This document shows positions 7,078 to 14,466 of a stretch of DNA of 39,304 nucleotides, in pieces (the stretch's first letter is position 1; each line of letters opens with the position of its first letter). The stretch is taken from positions 1 to 39,304 of the forward strand of contig CANTEO010000020.1 in assembly GCA_947652855.1 (NCBI GenBank), read 5' to 3'. This DNA comes from an uncultured Roseburia sp. (lineage in GTDB: Bacteria; Bacillota; Clostridia; Lachnospirales; Lachnospiraceae). The position numbers and the translations under genes were made by a program. The notes under the pieces are model-generated. The model saw only the letters and a program-made list of their open reading frames with translations, ran no database searches and was not told the DNA's origin.

Positions 7078-7104
7078 TAAGGAAAATGGAAAATCGGCCG
7101 ATAA
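7078..7104 (+). promoter_or_regulatory. Sigma-28 (SigD/FliA) promoter of the flgM operon
   Basis: TAAG (7078-7081), exactly 15 bases, then GCCGATAA (7097-7104) matches the flagellar sigma-28 consensus TAAA-N15-GCCGATAA (GCCGATAT in Bacillus) at all but one position. The start of transcription would be near 7111, 60 bases before flgM. This places the anti-sigma factor and the filament-junction genes under the late-class sigma factor, giving the usual feedback loop. Confidence 0.85.
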
Positions 7105-7169
7105 ATAGTGTAAGAGCGAAGAAAACAGCTCGCATTTCAATATTTTCAGGGAAGAAAGGAGATGCTGTC

Positions 7170-7451
7170 ATGCGTATAGAGACTTATCATCAGGTAGCCG
7201 CATTGTATCAGGGCGGCAAGACGTCAAAAGCATCGAGATCATATGGAGCCTCCGCGGAACGGGATGAGCTGACCATTTCACGGGCAGGCTATGATTACCA
7301 GATTGCAAAGCAGGCAGTAGAGGAAGCTTCAAATATCAGGGAAGATAAAGTCGCTCATCTGAAAGCAAGAGTGGAGTCAGGGAGTTACAAAGTGAATCCC
7401 GGAGATTTTGCCAGCAAGCTGTTAGAGAAATATCATTCTCTGCAGAAATAA
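7170..7451 (+). CDS. flgM: Anti-sigma-28 factor FlgM
   Basis: The 93-residue protein is FlgM, which holds sigma-28 inactive until it is exported through the finished hook-basal body. Typical features are the disordered N-terminus, the ERDELTISRAGYDYQIAKQ segment (about 26-45, the conserved D-x-(L/V)-x-(I/L)-S element) and the C-terminal sigma-binding helices with IREDKVAHLKARVESGSYKVNPGDFA. ATG 7170 is chosen because GAAAGGAGATG lies just upstream and the extra 28 upstream in-frame residues lie over the promoter region. It is the first gene of the operon, and flgN begins 24 bases after its stop codon. It is controlled by the sigma-28 promoter at 7078-7104. Confidence 0.93.
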   Translation: MRIETYHQVAALYQGGKTSKASRSYGASAERDELTISRAGYDYQIAKQAVEEASNIREDKVAHLKARVESGSYKVNPGDFASKLLEKYHSLQK

Positions 7452-7475
7452 GTGCGAAGTAAGTGAGGAATATCA

Positions 7476-7988
7476 GTGGCTAGTTTAATGGATAATCTTG
7501 TGGAAGTCTTAGAGGAAGAGAACACGCATTACGAGAAGCTTGTAGAATTGTCTCAGGAGAAGAAGCAGGCGATCATTCAGGCGGATATTCATGCTTTGGA
7601 AAGCATTACGGATCAGGAGCAGGATGTTTCCAGTCAGCTTCGGAACTTGGATATCCGCCGGGATGCCATCTTAAAGGATATGTCGGACGTACTTGGCAAG
7701 GACTTCAATGAGATGACTATTACCAAGCTGATTGGATATTTGGAGCAGCAGCCAAAAGAACAGGAGCGCCTGTCCAGAATCCGCGCGAAGATCTTGACGA
7801 CAGGAAAGCAGATGCAGGAGTGGAACAGGCGAAATGAGGCTCTTTTGAATCAAGCGCTTGAAATGGTGGAATTCGATCTCACCTTGTTTAAAAGCATGCG
7901 GCAGGCGCCGGAAACCGCCAACTATGACAAAAATGCCTTCAGCACAGGCGATTTGCTCGGCGGAAGCGGATTCGACGCGAAACAGTAG
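7476..7988 (+). CDS. flgN: FlgN family flagellar export chaperone
   Basis: This 170-residue, almost entirely alpha-helical protein with coiled-coil heptads (residues 5-150) matches FlgN, the cytoplasmic chaperone that keeps the hook-filament junction proteins FlgK and FlgL export-competent. The family-like N-terminus MASLMDNLVEVLEEEN and its position between flgM and flgK support the call. The start is GTG 7476, with GAGGAA five bases upstream; the next in-frame ATG (7488) is too far from a ribosome site. The final 30 residues are Gly/Ser/Asp-rich and probably unstructured. Confidence 0.85.
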   Translation: MASLMDNLVEVLEEENTHYEKLVELSQEKKQAIIQADIHALESITDQEQDVSSQLRNLDIRRDAILKDMSDVLGKDFNEMTITKLIGYLEQQPKEQERLSRIRAKILTTGKQMQEWNRRNEALLNQALEMVEFDLTLFKSMRQAPETANYDKNAFSTGDLLGGSGFDAKQ

Positions 7989-8010
7989 AGGTTGACAGGG
8001 AGGAAGAATT

Positions 8011-9762
8011 ATGGCCAATTCAATGGGGAGTTTATTTATTGGGGAGTCTGGCATCAAAACCAGCCAGAATGCCTTAAACGCGACAGCCAATAACTTCGCG
8101 AACGTGGATACCAAAGGGTATGTGCGGGAGCGGGTGCTGCAGGAGGACCGCCATTATTTAACGTTTAATACGACGGCGGCCATCAGCAAGCAGCAGTCGG
8201 GGCTTGGCGTCGCGATTGGAGATGTCATTCATGCAAGGGACATTTTCTTGGATAAGACCTTTCGGACGCAGTCGGGACGTCACGGGTTTTATTCTTCTAC
8301 ATATGAAACGATATCTGAAGTGGAGACGTTATTCCAGGAGCTGGAGGGGACGGCGTTTCAGGATATCCTGACTGGAAAGGAAGGACTCTGGGTGGCGTTT
8401 CAGGAATTTGCGAAGCATCCAGACGACAAGGTCAATCAAAATCTGGTCATTCATAAAGCAAGTCTGTTCGCTAATCGGTCAAAGGCAGTCTACAATGGCC
8501 TGAAATCCTATCAGATGAATTTAAATCAACAGATTTCAGACGCTATTGATGAAGTGAATTCTTTGGGCGAGACGATTCGTGACCTAAATCTCCAAATTAT
8601 GAGAATTGAAGCGGGTGGCTTGGAAACGGCCATGGATCTTAGGGACCGCCGCGATCTGGCTTTGGATGAGCTTGCGAAATATGGGGACATTAGCTACAAA
8701 GAGCTTGGAAACGGCATGGTAAAGGTGAAGTTTGAGGATGTTGACTTTGTAGATAATACCCATTTGAATGAAATTGCAAAGCATACGGATGAGGACACGG
8801 GGTTCATTACGCCGTATTGGCGGCATCTGTCCAATGTGGAGAAGGGTGAGCGCTATAAAGTATATGATACGACAGAGGAGATCTCCACTGCCAAGAAGAC
8901 AGATATCGGCAAGCTGAAGGCCCTGCTTTTCGCCAGGGGGGACAAACGCGCGAATTATCTGGATTTGGACGGGGTGTCGATGCAGGAATATGACGATACC
9001 TTGGGCAATTCCGTGATGATGAACATTGAGGCGGAGCTTGATATGCTGGTTCATACGATCGTAACCAAAATCAACGACCTGTATGCGCCGAATAAGGTGT
9101 TGGACAGGACGATTACAGGAACGGACGCGAACGGAAACGCCGTTACGTATCGCCCGGATGGCAAGACGAAGATTCTGGATGCGGAAAATTGCTGCGTTGG
9201 CTCGGATGAGGCCCTGCCGCCCCGGGAATTGTTTGTGCGGACGGGATGCCCCCGCTATACGACGGTTTATGGCGACGACGGAAAGACCTATTATGTCTAT
9301 AATGAAGAAGACCCCAAGGATACGGCGATGCAGTATACGACGGGGAGCATCAAGGTGAACCCGGAGCTTTTGGAGAGCGAGTCGCTTCTTCCGGCGTATT
9401 CGCAGAACGGAAAGCCAGGGGAGCTTCCGGTTTCTTATGAGCTTGGCAAGGCGCTGTCGGACATTTGGGAGCAGGATTTCCTGTATTTAAGCCCGCATGA
9501 CACCACGCCGTGTACGTTCAGCGAATTTTACATGAAGATGACGGGAGAGCTTTCCACTTTAGGAGATGTGTTTGAATCTACCTCAAGGGGGCTTGAAGGC
9601 ACTGCGCTTGCGACGGACAATTCAAGGCAGCAGGTCATTGGCGTCTCTTCTGATGAGGAGCTGACGAATATGATAAAGTATCAGAATGCATACAATGCAT
9701 CCAGCCGTTTCATCAATGTCATCAGTGAGATGATTGAAACGATAATCAGGCAGATGGGTTAA
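8011..9762 (+). CDS. flgK: Flagellar hook-associated protein 1 FlgK, first copy
   Basis: The 583-residue junction protein sits between hook and filament. The N-terminal D0 helix has NALNATANNFANVDTKGYVR (22-41), the rod/hook/HAP signature, and the C-terminal D0 helix has SSDEELTNMIKYQNAYNASSRFINVISEMIET (about 546-577), the usual FlgK ending. The central region (250-500) is variable and presumably surface exposed. The ribosome site GGGAGGAAG is six bases before ATG 8011. It is followed 16 bases later by a second, only distantly similar flgK. Both termini are intact in both copies, so neither looks like a pseudogene. Which copy makes the main HAP1 ring is not evident. Confidence 0.92.
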   Translation: MANSMGSLFIGESGIKTSQNALNATANNFANVDTKGYVRERVLQEDRHYLTFNTTAAISKQQSGLGVAIGDVIHARDIFLDKTFRTQSGRHGFYSSTYETISEVETLFQELEGTAFQDILTGKEGLWVAFQEFAKHPDDKVNQNLVIHKASLFANRSKAVYNGLKSYQMNLNQQISDAIDEVNSLGETIRDLNLQIMRIEAGGLETAMDLRDRRDLALDELAKYGDISYKELGNGMVKVKFEDVDFVDNTHLNEIAKHTDEDTGFITPYWRHLSNVEKGERYKVYDTTEEISTAKKTDIGKLKALLFARGDKRANYLDLDGVSMQEYDDTLGNSVMMNIEAELDMLVHTIVTKINDLYAPNKVLDRTITGTDANGNAVTYRPDGKTKILDAENCCVGSDEALPPRELFVRTGCPRYTTVYGDDGKTYYVYNEEDPKDTAMQYTTGSIKVNPELLESESLLPAYSQNGKPGELPVSYELGKALSDIWEQDFLYLSPHDTTPCTFSEFYMKMTGELSTLGDVFESTSRGLEGTALATDNSRQQVIGVSSDEELTNMIKYQNAYNASSRFINVISEMIETIIRQMG

Positions 9763-9778
9763 GGAGGGGTGATCGAAT

Positions 9779-11635
9779 ATGCCATCCACATTTTTTGGAT
9801 TGAACATCGCGTCGTCGGCTTTAAGCGCATTTCAGGTGGCGACGAACACGACGGCGAACAATATATCGAATGTGCAGACAACAGGCTACAGCAGGCAGGT
9901 CGCGAACCGTGAGGCGTCAGAGGCGCTTCGTGTGAACCAGAAATTCGGGACGGCTGGGAGCGGCGTGACGACGACGTCAATCAGGGCGGCGCGAAGCAGC
10001 TATTATGACACAAAGTATTGGAACAATCAGTCTGCGGTAGGGCATTTTGAGACAAAGCTTGGCTATCTGAATGAGATTGAGACCTATTATATTGATGACG
10101 GCAAGACGAACCCGGGCTTTTCCACAATTTTCGCTAAGATGTTCAATCAGCTGAACGCGTTGACGAGCGACGACGGGAATGAGAGCCGGCGTAAAAATTT
10201 CATCAGTGAGACGCAGATTTTCGCAACTTATTTTCATGACGTGGCGAATGGGCTTTCCAGCATTCAAAAAGACTGCAATAACCAGATCAAGGCCATGATT
10301 GATCAGATCAATTCCAGTTCGGAGAAAATCGCTTCTTTGACAAAGCAGATTAACTCCATTGAGCTTCAGGGCGGATACGCTAATGAGCTGCGGGATCAGC
10401 GGGCATTGGTGATTGACGAGCTTTCGGAGATCGTGCCGATTACGGTGGAGGAGTCCGAGGTTCCAAACAGCAATTATCCGGATGTCTATTTGGGCGGAAC
10501 CAAGTTTATCGTGAAGCTGGACGGGGAGACGCTGGTAGATACATTTAATTACCGCAAGCTGGAATGCGTGCCGCGGGAGAACAAAGTGTATCAGACGGAC
10601 GTAAAGGGCCTGTATGACGTCGTATGGTCGGATACGGGCATGAAGTTTAATATAAACGCCAAGTCTATGCAAGGCACATTAAAGGCGCTTTTGGAAATTC
10701 GCGACGGCAATAATGGAGAGAACTTCCAGGGCAAGGTGACTGGCGCAGGCTTAAAGACGATCACGATTGAGCCGTCTACGATGACGACGGTGGAGTCCAT
10801 GACGCTGGCGGACAAAGGCGTCATTTCCGTCAATAATAAAGAGTATGAGTATGAGGGGTTTGAGGCGAAGCTGAACGAGGACGGGACGATAGCTTCCTAT
10901 ACGTTCCAGCTAAAGGAGCCGGCGGACGCATCCCAGATATCGGCGATGATCGGAAAAAATGCCAAAGCGGGGGATACGATAGACGCTATGGGGATACCCT
11001 ATTATATGGGGCAGATGAGCGAATTCTTACGCTCGTTTGCAGAGCGGTTCAATGCATATCAAAAGGAAGGCACGGATTTGTATGGAGATCCGATGGGGAC
11101 GTATTTTATCGCGATGTCATTTGAAGGGAAGGAGTTTGACTTTGCGGATCATACAGTGAGCAAGGACGGCGTGACGAGCCAAGATTCCATAATTTCCTCG
11201 ACGTCGAACAGCTATTATCAGATGACGGCGCTCAATTTCGACGTTGCGGATGCGATTAAGAGGGATTCAGGGCGTTTCGCGACGACGACGAAGGAGCATA
11301 TTGACCAGGGCGATGTGGATGCGCATGACATTGTGGATGAGATGCTGAAGCTGCAAAATGACATCAAGATGTTTCGCGGCGGCAGCGCGTCAGACTTTCT
11401 GCACTGCATCTATTCCGACATCTCAATTGACACAGAGGCGGCGGAGGTGTTTAAAGACAGCTTTAACGACGTGAAGAGCGCGATCACCAATCAGCGCCTG
11501 TCTTTCTCCGGGGTGGATGAAGATGAGGAGGCCCTGGATATCGTGAAATATCAAAACGCCTATAATCTGGCTTCACGGATGATTCAGTGCATGACGGAGA
11601 TGTATGACAAATTAATCAATGAAACTGGAGTATAG
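9779..11635 (+). CDS. flgK2: Flagellar hook-associated protein 1 FlgK, second copy
   Basis: This second FlgK-type protein (618 residues) directly follows the first. It opens with a more canonical HAP1 start (IASSALSAFQVATNTTANN then ISNVQTTGYSRQ) and ends with DEDEEALDIVKYQNAYNLASRMIQCMTEMYDKLIN, so both D0 helices are present. The centre (300-470) is unrelated in sequence to copy one. AAGGAGGGG precedes ATG 9779 by nine bases. Possible explanations are two stacked junction rings, a division of labour with FlgL, or ancient duplication and divergence. The symbol with the number 2 is only a local label. Confidence 0.9.
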   Translation: MPSTFFGLNIASSALSAFQVATNTTANNISNVQTTGYSRQVANREASEALRVNQKFGTAGSGVTTTSIRAARSSYYDTKYWNNQSAVGHFETKLGYLNEIETYYIDDGKTNPGFSTIFAKMFNQLNALTSDDGNESRRKNFISETQIFATYFHDVANGLSSIQKDCNNQIKAMIDQINSSSEKIASLTKQINSIELQGGYANELRDQRALVIDELSEIVPITVEESEVPNSNYPDVYLGGTKFIVKLDGETLVDTFNYRKLECVPRENKVYQTDVKGLYDVVWSDTGMKFNINAKSMQGTLKALLEIRDGNNGENFQGKVTGAGLKTITIEPSTMTTVESMTLADKGVISVNNKEYEYEGFEAKLNEDGTIASYTFQLKEPADASQISAMIGKNAKAGDTIDAMGIPYYMGQMSEFLRSFAERFNAYQKEGTDLYGDPMGTYFIAMSFEGKEFDFADHTVSKDGVTSQDSIISSTSNSYYQMTALNFDVADAIKRDSGRFATTTKEHIDQGDVDAHDIVDEMLKLQNDIKMFRGGSASDFLHCIYSDISIDTEAAEVFKDSFNDVKSAITNQRLSFSGVDEDEEALDIVKYQNAYNLASRMIQCMTEMYDKLINETGV

Positions 11636-11697
11636 AGGTTCGGCAGGCGGCTTGGCGGTCAGTCAGGCGCCGTTGCCGGATGACAGGAGGGAATGCC

Positions 11698-13281
11698 ATG
11701 CGAGTAACGAATAATATGATGATCCATAATACGACAGCGAACATCAATGGAAATAAAATCAATGTCAATAAGCTGAATATGCAAATGTCGTCTCAGAAGA
11801 AGATTCAGCGTCCATCGGAAGATCCGGTCATTGCAATCCGCGCGCTGCGCCTTCGGACGTCTCTTGGCCAGATTGACCAGTATTATGAGAAAAATATCCC
11901 GGATGCCCAGGCCTGGATGGAGGCTACGGAAACGGCGATTAAGAACATGAACAAAATTTTGACGGATGTAAAGACGCAGTGCGTGACGGGAACGAACTCT
12001 TATTTGACGGAGGATGACAGGAACACGATCTTGAAGAGCCTTACGGCGTTGAAGGAGCAGCTGTACGCGGAGGGCAATACGGACAGCGCAGGCAGGACGG
12101 TGTTCACCGGATATAAGACGAATTCCCAGTTGACGTTTATGGAGGATGAGCCGGCGACGTCTTATAAGATCACGCAGGGATTCTCATATAAGGACATGAA
12201 AGAGTATTCCTACTATAGCGGAACGGTCACCTTGCCGACAACCGTGGATGAGGTGGAGGCGACGGCGAATATTCCATCCGTCATTGATAAGAACGTCTAT
12301 AACAGAATACGGCTTGCGTATGACGGGGTGGATGACATCTCCAGCTTAAAATATAGCTATGGCGATACGGAAATCACATTTGAAGGCGGCGTCGCAAATC
12401 CCGACGGGAGCGTGACGTATAACGCGACAGACGCGAATGGGCAGCTCGTTACGGGCGCGACAATGACGGCGTTTGAGACCGAGAAGGACTGGGAGGCGTA
12501 TGGAAACGGCCAGAAAACGGTTGGCGACGACGAAATTGTATTTATTAAAAGCACCGGGGATGTGATTTTCGGCAAGAATATAGCGGAAGAGCTAAAGTCC
12601 GGCAAGGCGTCCGTTCAGGTGGATTATCAGAAGACCGGATTCGATAAGGGAGAGCTTCGCCCGGAATATTACTATAATTGCACAGACATGACAGACCGTC
12701 AGAACCAGATCACTTACACGAAGTTCAATGAGGACGGCAGCAAAATTTATGAAGACATCAATTACACCGTCGCCATGAATCAGACGATCAAGGTCAACCT
12801 GCAGGCGGATGAAATATTTGACATGAGCATCTATCAGGACGTCGTTGAGCTTACGGACGCGGTCAGGGTGGCGATTGACGCGCATGATAAAGTGAAGCGC
12901 CTGGAGGAGATGCAGAATGAGGAGCAGTTCGCGGACTGCCAGGAAGAGGTTCAGAAATGGCTGGCCGCAGCAAAGAAAGAAGCGGATTATGCTGACAGCC
13001 GCATGAAGGATCTGTACAGCGCAGGGATCGGGAAGTTTGACAAATATATGGAGACGCTCAATATTGCCTATACAGAAATCGGGGCAAGGGGAGAGCAGCT
13101 TGAGATGACGGAGATTCGGATGAGCAATCAGCAGCTTACAGTGGAGGAGCTGAAATGCTCCAATGAGAATCGTGAGCTGTCGGATATCATCATCGACTAC
13201 ACAGCGGCTTATAATGCTTATCAGGCGTCGCTTATGTCAGCCAGCAAGATTGAGAAGCAGACATTGTTGGATTATATTTAA
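11698..13281 (+). CDS. flgL: Flagellar hook-associated protein 3 FlgL, enlarged
   Basis: FlgL joins the FlgK ring to flagellin. The N-terminal domain is typical (MRVTNNMMIHNTTANINGN, then QMSSQKKIQRPSEDPVIAIRALRLR), as is the C-terminal flagellin-like helix (EIGARGEQLEMTEIRMS and AYNAYQASLMSASKI). At 527 residues it is well above the roughly 300 usual for FlgL; the extra length lies between about residues 150 and 400 and looks like an inserted beta-rich surface domain. ATG 11698 is chosen because GGAGGG lies seven bases upstream; the in-frame ATG 11680 lacks a ribosome site. fliW follows 14 bases later. Confidence 0.9.
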   Translation: MRVTNNMMIHNTTANINGNKINVNKLNMQMSSQKKIQRPSEDPVIAIRALRLRTSLGQIDQYYEKNIPDAQAWMEATETAIKNMNKILTDVKTQCVTGTNSYLTEDDRNTILKSLTALKEQLYAEGNTDSAGRTVFTGYKTNSQLTFMEDEPATSYKITQGFSYKDMKEYSYYSGTVTLPTTVDEVEATANIPSVIDKNVYNRIRLAYDGVDDISSLKYSYGDTEITFEGGVANPDGSVTYNATDANGQLVTGATMTAFETEKDWEAYGNGQKTVGDDEIVFIKSTGDVIFGKNIAEELKSGKASVQVDYQKTGFDKGELRPEYYYNCTDMTDRQNQITYTKFNEDGSKIYEDINYTVAMNQTIKVNLQADEIFDMSIYQDVVELTDAVRVAIDAHDKVKRLEEMQNEEQFADCQEEVQKWLAAAKKEADYADSRMKDLYSAGIGKFDKYMETLNIAYTEIGARGEQLEMTEIRMSNQQLTVEELKCSNENRELSDIIIDYTAAYNAYQASLMSASKIEKQTLLDYI

Positions 13282-13295
13282 AAGTGAGGTTAAGG

Positions 13296-13745
13296 ATGAA
13301 AGCAGACACAAGGATGTTTGGGGAGATAGAGATTGAGGACTCAAAAATCATCAAGATTGAGCAGGGCATCGTCGGTTTTCCCGATATGGTGAATTTTGCA
13401 TTGATTTTCGATTCGGATAAAGGGCAGGACGCGGTGATTAAGTGGCTGCAGTCTATGGATGACCCGGTGTTTGCCATGCCTGTTTTGGATCCATCCGCTT
13501 TGGTGGAGGACTATAGGCCGACCGTCAGCGATGAGCTGAGCGATTCTTTGGGAGGGTTAAAGGATGGGAACGCGTTTTTGCTGGTGACGGTGACGGTTCC
13601 CGAGGATATCCGGCAAATTTCCATTAATTTAAAGGCGCCGATTATCATAAACACGGAGAATAATCGGGCGGTTCAGCTGATATTGGATGAGGACTATCCG
13701 GTAAAATATAAAATTTATGACAAGATCAAAAAGGAAGGTGAATAG
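13296..13745 (+). CDS. fliW: Flagellar assembly factor FliW
   Basis: This 149-residue FliW binds free flagellin and, when released, binds and inactivates CsrA, coupling flagellin translation to export. Family motifs are visible: KIIKIEQGIVGFPD (about 19-32), MDDPVFAMPVLDP (near 55-67), the DGNAFLLVTV strand and NLKAPIIINTENNRAVQLIL (near 108-127). ATG 13296 is used with GAGG six bases before it; a GTG at 13284 is in frame but has no ribosome site. csrA starts two bases after the stop, so the antagonists are co-translated. Confidence 0.93.
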   Translation: MKADTRMFGEIEIEDSKIIKIEQGIVGFPDMVNFALIFDSDKGQDAVIKWLQSMDDPVFAMPVLDPSALVEDYRPTVSDELSDSLGGLKDGNAFLLVTVTVPEDIRQISINLKAPIIINTENNRAVQLILDEDYPVKYKIYDKIKKEGE

Positions 13746-13747
13746 GG

Positions 13748-13963
13748 ATGCTGGCATTGACAAGGCGCAAGGGCGAATCGCTGGTGATCAATAACAATGT
13801 TGAAGTTGACATACTGGAGATCCGCGGTGACCAGGTAAAGATCGGCATTTCCGCGCCAAAAGAAGTCCCAATCTATCGCAAGGAAGTATACCTACAGATC
13901 AAAGAGGAGAATAAAGAGGCAGTAAGCGCAGAAAGAATGGATGCGCTGAAAAAGTTATTCTAA
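13748..13963 (+). CDS. csrA: Carbon storage regulator CsrA
   Basis: The 71-residue RNA-binding protein has the full CsrA core: MLALTRRKGESLVIN (strand 1), VEVDILEIRGDQVKIGISAPKEVPIYRKEVYL, and a C-terminal helix. The residues that contact GGA motifs (Leu 4, Arg 6 and the Arg 44 region) are present. In Firmicutes CsrA represses translation of flagellin and is antagonised by FliW, encoded immediately upstream. The extended tail after residue 60 (SAERMDALKKLF) fits the FliW-binding C-terminal extension of Gram-positive CsrA. Confidence 0.95.
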   Translation: MLALTRRKGESLVINNNVEVDILEIRGDQVKIGISAPKEVPIYRKEVYLQIKEENKEAVSAERMDALKKLF

Positions 13964-13988
13964 TCATTTTATATTCACCGTCCGATAT
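13961..13988 (+). promoter_or_regulatory. Possible sigma-28 promoter before flaG
   Basis: TCCGATAT (13981-13988) matches the sigma-28 -10 GCCGATAT at 7 of 8 positions, with TAAT (13961-13964) 16 bases upstream; spacing is one base longer than ideal. It overlaps the end of csrA and lies 48 bases before flaG, so it could drive flaG-fliD-fliS independently of the flgM promoter. Confidence 0.5.
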
Positions 13989-14035
13989 ACTAACTAGAAC
14001 GTACTTTTTTTAAGACCATATGGAGGTGGTTTGCA

Positions 14036-14455
14036 ATGACAATAGAAGAAGTATCAACGAAGGCCGTGGCTTATCAGGGAAGATCGTCCGGGCCGGAAAG
14101 TGCGCAGGTCAGCGCGGAGGCGCCGGAAGGCGGCGCGGCTGCTGTTGAAAGCGAGAAGGGTGCGCAAAGCAAGCCTGCGGCAAATGAGGATGGAGCGAAT
14201 ATCAGGACGGAAGATCCAAACGCATCAGCGGCAGTCAGCACGGAAAGCCTGAAAAAGGCAGTGGAGGAGCTGAACAAGAACGCAAAAAACTCAGAGGCGA
14301 TTTTTGGGATTCATGACGCGACAAACCGATTAACGATTAAAATTGTGGACAAAGATACAAAAAAGGTGATCAAAGAGTACCCGCCGGAGAAATCGCTTGA
14401 CATGATAGCGAAAGTATGGGAGATGGCAGGTCTTATGGTGGATGAGAAAGGTTAG
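14036..14455 (+). CDS. flaG: FlaG family flagellar protein
   Basis: The 139-residue protein has a disordered Ala/Glu/Ser-rich N-terminal half (residues 10-68) and the FlaG domain from about 70: SLKKAVEELNKNAK, a strand containing FGIHDATNRLTIKIVDKDTKKVIKEYPPEK, and DMIAKVWEMAGLMVDEKG. FlaG proteins lie beside fliD in many bacteria and influence filament length; the mechanism is unsettled. GGAGGTGG lies seven bases before ATG 14036, and fliD follows after 11 bases. Confidence 0.9.
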   Translation: MTIEEVSTKAVAYQGRSSGPESAQVSAEAPEGGAAAVESEKGAQSKPAANEDGANIRTEDPNASAAVSTESLKKAVEELNKNAKNSEAIFGIHDATNRLTIKIVDKDTKKVIKEYPPEKSLDMIAKVWEMAGLMVDEKG

Positions 14456-14466
14456 GAGGAGATTAT

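Noticed and set aside
9977..10672. A 231-codon minus-strand frame inside the second flgK gene
   Set aside because: The plus-strand product is an intact FlgK; the antisense product shows no recognisable domain.
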